Of a DNA stretch of 64,000 bases, positions 11,641 through 23,954 are shown one piece after another (the stretch's first letter is position 1; each line of letters opens with the position of its first letter). The stretch covers positions 24,468,190 through 24,532,189 of the forward strand of contig CM037789.1 in assembly GCA_021229015.1 (NCBI GenBank). The letters are read 5' to 3'. The notes below the pieces were generated by a model. It saw nothing but the letters and a program-made list of their open reading frames with translations, was not told the DNA's origin and did no database searches. The stretch comes from Solen grandis. Lineage: Eukaryota > Mollusca > Bivalvia > Adapedonta > Solenidae. Both the position numbers and the translations under genes were made by a program.

Positions 11641-12785
11641 TTCCTTAGCTAATAATACATTGTATTACATATTTAGAACATTGTGGAGTTTTATTGATGA
11701 CGGGTTCACTATCTTGCGGATGTACTACCAATTGTCCTTGCGGAGGATTACCTGGAAACTTGTGCATATCTCGCTTTAGACTAGAGTAGTAAAATGGCGG
11801 GACAAATGATGATGGTGGATTTATTTTTGCGCAACAGACTAAAACCGCAATTATAGTCAAAATTAATCCACATGCTGAGAAGACTTAGTTAATATATTTT
11901 AGAGTCTAACAACCATCTGTATCAAGGTGCTTTGTTGCTAATTTGTTACTATGGTCTCAGATGCAATATTAAATAATACTTACGTGTAAGTTGAAGTTTG
12001 ATAGATAATCAACTTTAGACAGTACCTCTTTCAAAATTTCAAAATTCAACAGACTACAAATAATTAAAATTTCTAAATTAATGACTGATGTTCTTTAATT
12101 TTTGATTATAATAATATTTGAAATACACAAAATAACACGTAGTTTTATTTGCGATGCTGTTTGTTAGAAATTGGCTCAGTCGAGAATAAAAAGGCGGGGC
12201 TTGAATTTTCACCGAAAAAAAGTAGCATGCTTTCGAACAGTATTGGTGACAAAATGTTCCGTAGCTTACAGTAATTGCATTCATTTACGCTTTGAATAAT
12301 GTAAAGAACCTAACAACTGTTGCCAGGGGATCGATATCTATTTATAACTCGTTTATTTCCCATTCTAAGTTCTCGTCTCTCGTCTGCTAAAACATGTCGA
12401 TAAACCACCACATGTCAAATGCGTTATTTGTTTGAGTCGCAATAAACAACAAGGACATATACGGCGTAAAAAGGATGCAAGCTGGAAACAGCAAATAGCT
12501 TGGATTAATATTGTTTCATGTTTTTTAAACGTACGCTATTCTATTTTCTTCTTTCTTGCCCTTTTCTCAATAATCTTCTTTTTCGTTTTTTTCTGTTTTA
12601 TATTGAAAGTAATTGAGTTGAATGTTTTAGACAACAGACAGACAGACAGACTGACAAAAAGAAAAAATAAGGACATACACGGCCAGGTAGGTGGGTGGGT
12701 GGGCGGACGGACATACATACATACATAGTTTATGTTGATGCCATTCACATTGTATCTTCTTTAAGTATACATTTTGCATTTCAGA
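11641..12785. other. Non-coding stretch between P4HA-like and PEBP genes
   Basis: Contains simple cagacaga and gtgggtgggtgggcgg runs near 12635-12710 and (cata)n at 12711-12726. The short open frames have no domain or splice context. Confidence 0.55.
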
Positions 12786-12880
12786 GAGGGACGGGTCTTA
12801 AATTAAAAGTGAGGATCGACTTTCCGTTTTGGCGTTTTGCCACTGAGTCGTGGCACAAACTTGTAAAATACCGTATATAG
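12786..12880 (+). other. Possible upstream exon of the PEBP gene (unproven)
   Basis: An AG acceptor in cattttgcatttcag is followed by about 30 open codons starting RGTGLKLKVRIDF and ending at TAG 12878-12880. It sits 77 bases before the PEBP start codon. No domain is recognised. It may be a 5' UTR exon or chance. Confidence 0.2.
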
Positions 12881-12956
12881 TTTATTTCTGCTGGAAAATA
12901 TTCTAAGATTTTTTTTATTTGGATATTAACATTTAGCGCACTCCACAGCTAACAAG

Positions 12957-15900
12957 ATGCAAATGAAACGATCTGTGACGGTCATGCTCATTGGTCTTGC
13001 GGCAGTCGTCAGCGGAGTTATCATGCTAGTTATTAGCATTGCCTTCATTGACGATAACGATGAAACTGTGCGGAACCAAGTGAAGAAAAGGTCAAACTCT
13101 GAAGTGGGTTTAAAAGACGCTCTGTCTGAGTTTTGCACAAGTTCTCTTCTGCTAACGATCGAGTACAAAGAAGAGGTAAACTGCGGGGAAACATTTCAGA
13201 AATCCGAGGAACAGCTAGAGAATAAACCTAGAATCAAAAGTAACGAAGTGAAAAAAGTATGTATAAATACATGACCTCTCTCTCTCTCTCACGCGCGCAC
13301 GACATAAAAGTAACACGAGTATAGTTCCCTTATGTGTGGCGCTCAGCACATAAGGACAGTTCAAAGACGTGTTGGCCCAGTGTCAGGTTGCGTTCTGCCA
13401 CTTGTATACGGTATGATACCGCAGTGAAACAGTATCATTTAGGTCTCATGTAGACAAAAACCAAACAGAAAAAAACAAACAAACAAACAAACAAACTCAG
13501 TGGCTTACGATGGGTAGATGATTCTACTAGGGTACCATTGTATGTTCGGTGTCTATCCATCCGTTATTTATCTGCGCGTTGCAAAGGGAACTAAAATACT
13601 TTTGAAGCGACGAAAAAAAATCAAAATGTAGATAGTTACAGGTCGAATATAAAGAGATATTTGAAACGCTTTTAGAATACTATACGTCTTTTATATGAAC
13701 AATGACATGTTGCTAGTAGATTTTTTCGTTTTATAGGAGTCAAGATACACCCTATTGATGCTGGATCCAGACGCCCCGGGTTCATCATTTGAGCAACTTA
13801 AATTCTGGCTGCACTGGGCCGTCACCGATATACCGGTAGGATAGAGAGACGGACAGATGGACGAGTGGAGGGCGAAGTGATGGGATGATAGAGGATTGCG
13901 TGTGTGTGTGTGTTTGCATGTGCGTGTATGTCATGACACAGCCACCAAGTAAAGGTTTACCGGTGTGGCAGTAAGATAATGCGCTCATTATTTGTGAATA
14001 TTCTTATTTGACCAGGGACCCTCATGATATACACAGGGAATCACTTCAGATAGCATACGTATGACTCGCTTTGACTTCGCACGTTGAGACTCAATTTAGA
14101 AAACAAAATAATTGAGTAGTATACGGGTTTAAAGAGGAACAGACGAGAAAATAAATACATAAAAGGTGTTTCGCCTTTTGTTTCTCTATATTTTCCTAAC
14201 TTTTGAGGTTGAATATTATTTTAATGATATCATTTTCAAAGTAGAGTTTCACGTAAAAGACGACTAAAAAGTTTAAACAACAACAAAAAAACAAACAAAA
14301 AAAAAAAAAAAACGAGCGCAGGCTTTACGGTGTCCCAACTTATGTTCTCTAGTGGTGTTATATTCACATTTAAATGTAATATTATAAATGCTGAAAGATT
14401 ACACTATGCAATGAATAGTTTAATAAACTTGTAAGGTACCCAGAAACTTATAGACTTATATGACATGATTCGTTTAAAACAAAGAAAAATGGTGGTGACC
14501 AGGTCAAAATGACTAATATAGGTTATACGGTGAACCAACTTGCGTTCTCTATTGTTGCAATAAGCACTTTTAAAGGTAATGTTATAAATGTTGAAAGATT
14601 GGACTATGCCAGTAATGGTTTGGTGAACCTGTAAGGTACCGTGAAACACGTTGTATTTATCGGATAGAAATCGTTAAGAATAGCATTAAAAGAAGAATAG
14701 GGAAACGTGACTTCGCTAAAAATAGAAACTGAAATCGTTTTCATGATCATAAAAGCTACAACCTGATTGGCTGGCGAAAGTTATCCAGGATAAGAAAGTC
14801 AATGGGTCGTCCTCAGAATTCATAGCATTGCGTCATTTAGGAGGTGTACTTTAGTCAGATTTAGTCAGATAGTGACGTCCAGCGAATTACAGGTGCATGA
14901 AAATCCTTAGTCCATAGTGGTGCCAGAGAATATTGACAATCAACAGTAAACCAGTTAAACTCCACCAGTAGTTACCTCCCCTTACAGTTTTGCTTGCAAG
15001 AGAGATCATTGTGTGGAGTTTGTAAGCCAGTTTGCAGGTGCTCTTCACCTGAAAGATTCGAGCAATCCTGCCGGGATTCGAAACTGCAGCGCTTAGAGGG
15101 CTGATTGGTGTTAAGGCTACGGCCTTAGAGACCCCCAGGAAATGTAATTAAACTAAGATTTGATTTCATGGACTTCCAAAAATAATAAGCTTTGAAATAC
15201 AGTAAAGAAGCGAAAGTCCGTGATATGTATGATGTTCGGATATTGGCTCTTCTTGTTATCGCAATTCTGTTTTTAGCAACAGCAGTGTAAGACAGAGAGT
15301 CGTAGAGTGAGGGGGGGGGGGGGGGGGGGGGGGGGGGGAAGAGGGCGAGAGATTTCTTTAGCAAAACTCACTGTGCATGAATCACGTATTCAAATAATTT
15401 TGCAGGGGGATGTCATCCAAACCGGAAGTGACCTCTCTATGGGAACAACTCTACTGGGTTTGTAACTTTTTATTGCGATTTAGATATACATGTATCTAGA
15501 AACTGACCAATGAAATTTTTCTGATCCCGTGTTTTCGAAAATGTTCAAGGTAATCCATCCATCATTAAATTATAATCATGGTCCTTCATATTTTTTAAAA
15601 TGACTTCAGTTTAGATGCAAGCATCCGTTGAATTGGAGTTATAGGCTTTTTTGCTCAAAGTCTATAAAGGCTTGCATTTGCTATAAGATTCCAATGATCA
15701 CTTTATGGACAATAATCACAATTTAATGATAGATTATCTTAAGTACGGTCTCACTTAAAAATCGTTCTCAAATCGGGCCGGTATGTAGTTTGGGTTTTGG
15801 TATGAAAATCATACCTAAGTAGCATTTGTAATTTCATGAAAATGAGTCCATGAGTTATAAAAAGATTTGCACGAGCCCTATGAGCTCGGTTGTAACTCAC

Positions 15901-16502
15901 GGAACAAATTAAAGCAGCAAATATCTATATAAATGTGATTTTCAAACATAGAAATATCATTTCTGATATTGAAAAAAAAATGTGTGTATATATTATTGGT
16001 ATTTCATACACGTGTATTTACTTGTAAATAAACACAAAATAAAACAAGACAATATCATTCCACTGACGAATGATTAATTAAGAAAAAAAAAAGATGAATA
16101 CAGAAAATAGATTGATTAAAATTACTTTTGAATTCAATATTAAATTAAAAGAAAATGCATTCAAAAATTGTTTGAGTTAATGTTTTATTCATTAAAAAAT
16201 GACTATATAATAAGTTAAACAATAAAATATAAATAAATAAACAAATACATACAAGCAAATGTAGATTAATTATAGATAAATAAATAAATGATTGATCATG
16301 TCCTATTTCAGATTACACAGGTCCCTCACCCCCGTCCAACGCTGATAAACACAGATACCAATTTATCCTGCTGGAATCAACGGACAAGAAAGTTAAGCTG
16401 TCAAACGAAAACAGTCGAAATCAGTTCGACTTAAAAGATTTTGTACAACAGAACGGACTTGAGAAAGTGGTTGGGGTGTTTCAGTTCCATGTAAAACCAT
16501 AA
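12957..16502 (+). CDS. Secreted or membrane-anchored PEBP-family protein
   Basis: Four exons join in frame: 12957-13256, 13737-13835, 15406-15457 and 16312-16502 (TAA 16500-16502), giving 213 residues. The start is ATG 12957, the first in-frame Met before a hydrophobic segment at residues 8-30, bounded by K4R5 and an acidic IDDNDE. This would be a signal peptide or signal anchor. The PEBP fold follows: [15 protein letters not shown], the anion-pocket motif DPDAP (110-114), [11 protein letters not shown] (123-133), a gap-filled [17 protein letters not shown] (152-158) then HRYQFILLE (164-172), and a C-terminal [11 protein letters not shown]. These match the DPDxP, xxHW and GPxPP...HRY signatures in order. 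Family members bind phospholipid or small anions and modulate kinases or proteases; the extracellular branch (PEBP4-like) has a leader as here. Cys60 and Cys76 could form a disulphide. The substrate cannot be read from sequence. Family-level call is firm; secretion is inferred. Confidence 0.92.
13318..13440 (+). mobile_element. SINE type 2 fragment in PEBP intron 1
   Basis: Contains gtggcgctcagcacataagg and ccagtgtcaggttgcg in the same order as 43340-43420 and 5690-5750, without a tRNA head. Followed by (aaac)n at about 13477-13496. Confidence 0.6.
14860..15125 (-). mobile_element. Degenerate SINE pieces in PEBP intron 2
   Basis: Bases 14870-14900 read tagtgacgtccagcgaatta, the reverse of the SINE type 1 tail. 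Bases 15060-15120 contain ccgggattcgaaactgc, a B-box in reverse orientation. The element is scrambled or formed by more than one insertion. Confidence 0.5.
15311..15338. repeat. 28-base poly-G run
   Basis: An uninterrupted run of 28 G, just upstream of PEBP exon 3. G-quadruplex formation is possible. Runs this long are also prone to sequencing-length error. Confidence 0.95.
15527..15845 (+). repeat. Family F element split by a family A MITE
   Basis: The left arm cccgtgttttcgaaaatgtt (about 15527-15546) and the right part from about 15742 (aagtacggtctcac ... gaaaatcatacctaagtag) together make a family F element. Between them lies a complete family A element (15547-15741, beginning aaggtaatccatccatcatt and ending tttaatgatagattatctt). 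Family A therefore inserted later. Confidence 0.7.
15547..15741 (+). repeat. MITE family A, copy 1
   Basis: About 195 bp with imperfect terminal inverted repeats: aaggtaatccatccatcatt at one end and the inverse tttaatgatagattatctt at the other. Inside, taatcatggtcctt is mirrored by gatcact...ggacaataatcac. Core words: ttggagttataggct, tctataaaggcttgca. Other copies: 18217-18417 (reverse), 18698-18954, 53006-53075 (partial) and 55847-56045. Confidence 0.8.
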
Positions 16503-18216
16503 ATTCTGACACGACCAAAAACATGCCATGTCTTGAAGCGTGCGTTATTTTTCGATATATGCTCGTTTAAAAAAAAATGACGTCCTAAAGTAAAATAGCA
16601 ATTAAAACAACAACAACAAAAACGACATATTTATATTACGTTTAAAACTTCGCAGTCTAGATAGTAAACGTGTTACAAAGGAAAGAGTGTTTCGTTTTTC
16701 GTGCTAAAGGCCTTAATTAACTTAACACTGTGCATTATTCTGCGATATAGTACTGAATGGCATTCAGATGCTTTATATTTAAATACAGACTTCATTTTTA
16801 GATTACTGCACATCTGAACTTAACTCTGTGCATTATTCTGCGATATAGCACTCAAAACGAAAATCTATTTCCTAACTTTATTGAAGAAGAAAACATTTGT
16901 ATTTGTATTGTCGCCTCGCCGTAGTATTAATTCCATTTGGTCGTTGAATATATGTTATGTAAATTCAATATAAAAGACAGTGTATTAAAATGGAGGGGTT
17001 ATTGTATATGTCATATTGGCGGGAATAATGTATATTACTCGTACTTCAAATAACATTATAAACTTTTCAGTTATAAACGTGTTTTGTTTTCACTTTATAC
17101 ATCAATGATATGAAGGTCTATACAGTAACATGATGTTTCAAGTACAGTTTTATATATTTTATATTTTCAGTAAAATACATGTACAATAGCGGTAGAGCAT
17201 CGCGACAGGGGATCCAACCGCCAACGCGATCGTTCAAAACCATTTTAAGTCAAAAGTTAGATGCTATAACGACAACATTTTTATGTGGAAACATTTGATA
17301 TTTTGGCCACTATATTACACATCTGTGTATTTATGTAATTTCAGTTTTACGACCTGTAAGGTACATTACGATTATTATTATTGCAGTATACACAGTTATA
17401 AAACATTTCAAAATCTTATTAGGCAAAAGTCCGTCATCGACGAAATTATCAGATCACTTATTTGCAGCGAAAAGTCAAATTTAACGTTACATACCTTTAA
17501 CTCTTAACACTAACATTTTAATATTTTCTCTAGCGCGTAGAGCAATTGAAAATGTTAACATTGTGTCACTTCGAGATGAAAATTTTCCATAACCAGTCAT
17601 TTTTCTTTTCTTTTTCAATTTATTTCTTGCTAAATGTTGACGAAAGACTGGAACTATTTTGTAAATTCTGTCTTGTTCACACGCAGATGAATCCATGATA
17701 ATGTTCGTCACAAAACAAAGGGAGGCAACTACATGTAGTGAATATCGGAATACTACATATCAATATAAATAACCTTTATAAGTATGGAAAGTATGGAAAG
17801 TAGTTCCGGCAGACCTGTATCACTCACAGCATGGATGATATGGATTTTATCTCACTGATAGAACACTGTATTTCATCAGTTCCAAGGAATGTTCAAATAT
17901 AAATGCATCTAAGCACATGTATCCTTGATAGACTTCAATGAAAAAAATTATTTGGTCCCATTGAAGTATTCACCTCCAACAGATATTCTTAGATTCAGTC
18001 TTCTCATCCAATTCTTTGAAAGCAATTTCACACTGGAATATTGCAGAACCGAGGTGTTTGCGCTGGAAAAAATGTGTTCAGCTCCGTTATATACTGTGGA
18101 GTATTATTGTTTTGAACTAAATTTCGCTAACTCCTGGTATATCAGATGCTTATTCCAGGAAAGAAAGAAATGTGGAAGATTTTAAAAAAAAAGGGGGGGG
18201 GGGGAATCGTATCAAT
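16503..18216. other. PEBP 3' flank and non-coding DNA
   Basis: AT-rich sequence after the PEBP stop. No strong AATAAA was found close to the stop. A tRNA-like degraded stretch (gcggtagagcatcgcgac, about 17190-17210) is the only notable motif. The open frames at 17283-17507, 17925-18185 and on the minus strand at 17487-17711 have no domain or splice pattern. Confidence 0.5.
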
Positions 18217-18417
18217 TAAGGTATTCCATCCATCATTGTGATCACTGTCCATCAAGACCTTTTAGTGATCATGGGAATTGTGTGATAAATGTAAGCCTTT
18301 ATAGACCTAGAGCAAAATAGCCTTTAGCTCCAAGTCAATGGATATTTGCATCTGCACTGAAGTCTTTTAAGCATTTAGAGGACCATGATTATAATCTAAC
18401 ATCGGTTGGTTTTCCTT
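18217..18417 (-). repeat. MITE family A, reverse copy
   Basis: Reverse complement of the family A layout: catcattgtgatcactg, then tgtaagcctttatagacc and tagctccaagtcaatgg, ending ggttttcctt. Compare 15547-15741. Confidence 0.75.
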
Positions 18418-18499
18418 AAAATTGACACATATGAACAAAATAAGAACCAGTGTGACAATTCTATTGAAAATAGGTTTGATTAATGTCTATAAAGTAAAT

Positions 18500-18660
18500 A
18501 ATTAGTGCAGCCAAGTGCTTATGGGAAAAACAAGTACCCGGAGGAAACGGGCGATCCTTTCATATACAGCGTCCGATCTACCGAGGATCTAACCTAGGTT
18601 GTATTTGTGTAAAGCCAGCGCGTCAATCAGTTCGCTACCACTGTCTATACAACCCAAAAC
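18500..18660 (-). mobile_element. tRNA-headed SINE-like element, reverse
   Basis: On the minus strand it starts with a tRNA-like head, agtggtagcgaactgattga, followed by a degenerate B-box (ggttagatcctcg) and cgtttcctccgggtacttg. Single copy of this type in the window. Confidence 0.5.
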
Positions 18661-18697
18661 TTTGCTTTCATTCTAAGCTGAGCGAATAAAATGACTT

Positions 18698-18954
18698 AAG
18701 GTTATCAATCCATCACTTAATTATAATCATGGTCTTTCAAATGCTTAAAAAAACTTCGGTGCAGATGCAAGCATCCATTGATTTGGAGTTATAGTCTCGT
18801 TAAGTTTTGCTTTTCGTCTATAAAGGCTTGGATTTACTATTAAATTCCCACGATCACTTGATTGACCATAGTTACAATTTAATGATGAAGAAGAAGAAGA
18901 ATATTTTTTTGTCTTGAACTTTATAGAGAGGATGGGTGATGGGTGACTTACCTT
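18698..18954 (+). repeat. MITE family A, copy 3, with (GAA)n insertion
   Basis: Starts aaggttatcaatccatcac, with internal aatcatggtctttcaaatgc, gatgcaagcatccattg and tctataaaggcttgg. The right inverted end is expanded by gaagaagaagaag before reaching gtgacttacctt at about 18943-18954. Confidence 0.7.
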
Positions 18955-19375
18955 GATAACAAAATTAAATGATCAAAACAAATCAATATTGAATTTGAAA
19001 TTATATTTTCAAGATTAAAAAAATGATATGAACAATAAAATAAAATAACATAAACAACTGTAATATTTATATTTAAAATAAAATATATTCAAAACTTAAA
19101 TAAACTCTGGGTTAAATCTATAATTGCATGAACACTGTAGACATGACATAGTTGAAAACTCAAACGCTTGTGGGAAGGCCAGTGTCTAAAGTGGTTTACA
19201 GAAAAACTCCAGTATTCAAATTTTGAGTTCCTCCTTCACATTCCACATAGATGCGATATATAACATCAAAACAAAGTTATACATTTTACACAGAGGTCAC
19301 AAGAGGATTTATAACTACGCGCGCGTGTGTGTTGAAATGGAATAAAAGTATATTGGTTTCAAGAAGTAATTAATA

Positions 19376-19582
19376 CAGTAAACCATTAAATTCACTCTTT
19401 TTCAATATTTCGGCAAAAAATTGCTTTTCTCAAAAACAAAAACAAAAACAACAACAACAAACACATGATTTTTTGAGCAACTACATGATGGACGCTTATA
19501 CAATTGCCATATTGTTATTGCTAATGTTAAGCAAATTTTTTTACCGAAATATCGAAAAAGAGTGAATTTAATGGCTTACTGG
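19376..19582. mobile_element. 207-bp terminal-inverted-repeat element
   Basis: Left end cagtaaaccattaaattcac then tctttttcaatatttcgg; right end ccgaaatatcgaaaaagagt then gaatttaatggcttactg. The arms pair over about 38 bp with a few mismatches. CAGT termini resemble Tc1/mariner-type ends. The word ggaataaaagtat occurs on both sides (about 19339 and 19581), but no TA duplication is clear. No transposase: a MITE. Confidence 0.8.
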
Positions 19583-19964
19583 AATAAAAGTATTCGTGAA
19601 ACTAGGCAAACAATGTAGTTTGTCCTTTACATCGTTATAGATTCTGACCTCCCGGTTTCAATGATACTCATCGAGCCCATCGCCTAAAATCATCTTTGTT
19701 CAATTAATACAAATGTAAGATTCTATAGCTTATCATCAAACTCACTCTGTATGGCGTTTTTGTTAAAAGTACTGTTTTTATAGAGAAATATAGTATGAAA
19801 ACAACACAGAGTATGCACGGCTATTGTCGCGCTCTTCAGTATTTGCCTAACTTTGACTTGTTCCATTTTGTTGTGCTGTTGTTTTCATTATCAGAACTGC
19901 CAAATATAGAGATTCTGTACAGCTTCATTGTATTTTACAAAAAAGACTTGACTATTTGAGTTTA

Positions 19965-20070
19965 CCGTCGCCTCGACAGTATTTCAGTCATATAGCGACG
20001 TCCAGCTAATTACAGGTGGAGGAAGACCCCGAATGCACGGAGGCATCCGGGTAGAACCATCGACCTAGCG
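19965..20070 (-). mobile_element. SINE type 1, 3' part, reverse
   Basis: Reads accgtcgcctcgacagtatt, tcatatagcgacgtccagct, aattacaggtggaggaagac and gcatccgggtagaacca, the reverse complement of the tail of the SINE at 31785-32037. The tRNA-related head is absent (5' truncation). Confidence 0.8.
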
Positions 20071-20589
20071 CTTTACGAAAAGAAAGTTTAAAAAGTTAAA
20101 ACCTTTCATAGGTCATCGGGAACAAGAAAACAAGTCGTATTAAATAAATCTGATCATGTCGCCTACTAATTCGGTAAAATGGTCGTCCCTTGAAGACCGA
20201 GTTCACGAGGAAGCTCTAGGAAAGGGTTGGCTATTACATGATTAATGCTTACTCCCACCTCAAAAAATCAGCCAATCACAGACTTGGTCTTAGTACTATG
20301 TAAAACAGCTATTACCCTGCTTATTTTTCACAGCATGTAAAATCAGGGAACTAGTAAACACTTGCTGAAGAGTCCAGTTTAAAGGTCAAATGACGTCACT
20401 AGAGTGAACACCTGACGCGTACAGTTGGATCCCTAAGTCACCCTAGTCGAAACTCTGGTTCCTCATAAACTCAAAGATTTTGTGCTAATATAAAGTACGA
20501 TGATTTTAATATTTTTTAAATCAATATCCGATGATGTAAATAAAGATAAAAGTTTTTCTTAAAAAGGACTACATGTATAATTTTAAGGG

Positions 20590-20769
20590 GTTCAGACGGA
20601 TATCTTATCGTTACGGTATACCATATGAGGTTGGCGGTAACTGTTGAAGCATCTGTTGAAATGTACGACTTAAATTGCACGTGCGACTAAGTGGAAACAC
20701 GTGCCATCAAATGTTTAAATGACAGGTAATGTGGTAAATATTGAAATAAAATAACTTATATTATTTCAG
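20590..20769. other. Non-coding stretch
   Basis: No gene or repeat recognised. Borders the AT-rich array. Confidence 0.4.
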
Positions 20770-21290
20770 TGTAACCATATTTGCATGCCAAATTATGAAT
20801 ATCACATGTTATGTGATAAATATCATCTCTATATTTTCATATTCACTTGTTCAGTTGTTATGTGATAAATAGCATTACCATATTTACATGTTATGTGATA
20901 AATATCATAATATTTATTATATTCACTTGTTTAGTTATTATGTGATAAATAACATTACCATATTTGCATGTTATGTGATAAATATCATCATGATGTTATT
21001 ATATTTCTCTTTTTTATTTGTTATGTGATAAATTGCATTATCATATCTACATGCTATGTGATATATATCATTTCAATATTTTCATATTCACTTGTTAAGT
21101 TGTTATGTATAAAATGTATTATCATATTTACATGTTACGTGATATATATCTTTCAATATATTCATATTCATTTTTTTTAGTTGTTATGTGATAAATATCA
21201 TGACCATATGACCATATTTACATGTTATGTGATGAATATCATGACCATATGACCACATTTTTATTTTTATAAATATCATGACATTATAAC
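20770..21290. repeat. AT-rich array built on tatgtgataaatatcat
   Basis: The 17-base motif ttatgtgataaatatca recurs about every 50-65 bp, joined by accatatttacatg and atattcacttgtt segments, giving an irregular higher-order tandem array. Open frames across it are repeat artefacts. Confidence 0.85.
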
Positions 21291-23558
21291 CATATGTTTT
21301 TCAAAACAATTTAAACATATGTACTTGGTATGGTTTCAAAAGTCAAGGATCAAAACAAAACACAATAGTGCCGTAATAGTGCCGTAACCACATGTTGTGT
21401 TTAAGGTTAAACATGTTTTGATTAAAATGTATTCAAACTAAAACACAACATTGGGTAACGATACTTAACGATTATAACACACGAGTAAATAACATAAGAA
21501 TCTTCAATAACAGCATCAAAAGTACAGGTATACTTAGATAAATTGTGTTTAACAAAGAATATACATTTTTACACAATCGGAGTTCGTCGGGTAATTCCGT
21601 CTCGAGGCGACATTGGTGTAGACTTCATTGCCAAGGTGCTTTGAGTATTTGTCGTTTCTTACACACAGTACAGAAACATTCTTCGATCATATGTGTTTCT
21701 TTTACATGATAAAGCGACTAGTGTAGATAAACAATAATTCAATTGACTTAAAATAAACGTGCACTGATAGCTTTAGTATATTTTTTTTTATTTTGCATAG
21801 GCAAGTATATTCAAAACTATGAAGTCAGGCATTTTAAAAGCGTAATAAAATGTCCAATGAAATAGGCATATAACATCTAAATACAGGCGTAGCCAACAGC
21901 ATTTAGTTTTAGCCCTACCCTTTCGTTCGGTTAACATTTTATGTTTTCAATATAGTGTATATTTACGTACATTATGTCTCCACGGTTATGCACTTTACCT
22001 TTTTTCACTGTATGATTTAGGGTATGTATATCTTTTTTTGGACCAGTGAGTTCAACGCATTTTGCCATTCAATATCTATTTCATGACGGCAGCCAAAATC
22101 TACACTGACAGTTGACGTAGTAAGTAAGATACGTAGAGTATTTCAAAACAGGTTTTACACTATCTTTTTAGAGCTTCATTAATACAATTCTAAATGATTT
22201 AGAAGCCGCTATGATCTCTCGTGCCGTCCTCTAAATCACGAAGAAACATATATGTGTACTCTAATTATTACTAACCATTCGAACTAAAAATTGTTATAAC
22301 GAAAAGTAGACAAGTCATGCAGCCTTTAAGAATATTATTGTGACATGACCGACTACGGAACAAAAATATTAATTTCATGCTTGCTAAACTACGTCATTTT
22401 GATTCCATGATTCCTTTACAGAACATCCATGCAATCATTAGTGAACAATGTACAATATATTACATAAAATTCAAAAATATTTTACGATAGTTTTTACATG
22501 TCTACAGATATACGCATGCGTGCTATTATGTTACAACATTGATGGATAGTTAACAACATCTAGCTTAGATATGATACCAGGATGATATTGATGCAGATAT
22601 AAGTATAGATTCTTCTTAAGCAAAGCAGCAATGGTTATATGTAATGACTGAACCCTTGACCTCTTTTGTCGCCTTAGCAACCATAGCAGACCCAGATCGG
22701 GCAGGTACATGTCTCTTTTGCTCATTCAATATTGTAGCTTAGATTCTACACAGCCTGTCGTTTCATATACATTCACACTTTAAAGTTAAGTAAATTAAAT
22801 CGTAAATTCGTACATGGATATTCATGAATTGAAGTATTAAATCTAAACGTTTTTAAATTCAAACGTAATTACGATAGAAGCAATTATCGTTTAGTCCAGA
22901 TTCTTTTGACTTAGTCTTGGAAAATGAGAATGATTTTGAAAACAAAATGGACGTAAAATTGTAAATGCATAAAATCGTATCTGCAGCCATATCAACTCTG
23001 AATTTTCACAGGAGTGTTAATGGAGTTTTGACTAAAGTTTACGAGAAGTTAATTGTACACAGACGTGCAACACAGGACAGGAAGTCGCGTTGTCGGCGGG
23101 AAGACAGCCGGATATGACGCCACACTATGGTAACGGTCGACATACAGTGGAATATCTCATTCTATGAAAAGGGGGGTGTCACTCCTCCAGTTGGGGAAAG
23201 TTCATGGAAGGCAGGCGGGGGTTGATTCTACATTCCAGCAAGTTCTAGAAAAAAAGACGAAAAATGTATTAATTAAAATTCATATTGGATTTACACACGA
23301 ACACAAAGGTCAATTTGGTGTACAAAGTGTCAAATGTGATTATTATTTAAAAAAAAAAAAAACAAAAAAAAAAACACACACACACAACAACAACAACAAA
23401 TAACCCAAACACCACTATTCATAAATAATTATAATAAAGACAATGATAAATGCACTCCTCAAAAAATCCCATTTAATATCATACACATATATTGGCCGAC
23501 ACTTACGATGTCAAAATTCCTATTTCCAAAATGTATGTTTTATTATATATATTTCCTA
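21291..23558. other. Non-coding stretch with one weak exon-like patch
   Basis: Mostly featureless. At about 23008-23130 an acag acceptor-like site precedes about 34 open codons (VNGVLTKVYEKLIVH...), with no donor and no recognised domain. A (CA)n/(CAA)n tract lies at 23376-23400. I do not call a gene. Confidence 0.4.
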
Positions 23559-23650
23559 ATGGTAGATATCATATAAACGATGGTAGATATCATATAAACG
23601 ACGATGGTAGATATCATATAAACGACGATGGTAGATATCATATAAACGAA
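23559..23650. repeat. 21/24-bp short tandem repeat, 4 copies
   Basis: Four direct copies of gatggtagatatcatataaa, the last three separated by cgac (24 bp) and the first pair by cg only (21 bp). Length variation of 3 bp between units suggests slippage. Confidence 0.9.
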
Positions 23651-23746
23651 CTCATAGCATTCCAGTGAGTAAAAGGAAAAGGTAAGCAGATCAATAATTT
23701 TTAGAAGTTGAAAAAAATGTTGTTATTCCTGTATAACACCAGTATT

Positions 23747-23865
23747 AAGTACAGTCAAAACTGTCGTAAGCGGTCAGTGAAGGGATTGAAAGAAAATGAC
23801 CGCTTAATAGAGGTGGTTCCTAAATTAAGGTTAAATAAATAACACAGATTCTTATTTGGTGATAC
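23747..23865 (-). repeat. Dispersed repeat family H, reverse copy
   Basis: Reads tacagtcaaaactgtcgtaa, gcggtcagtgaa, aaatgaccgcttaatagagg and ggttaaataaataacac, the reverse complement of the family H layout at 62592-62772. Confidence 0.7.
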
Positions 23866-23954
23866 CGAAGAAAAGACTTCTAAACAGTACTAATTATAAT
23901 ATTATATATTAATAAATTGTTTCGATAAATAAAATGATTTTGTTGTTTTGTACT

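Noticed and set aside
22980..23250. Exon-like patch with VNGVLTKVYEKL
   Set aside because: Only one possible acceptor, no donor, no similarity recognised, and a stop after about 34 codons.
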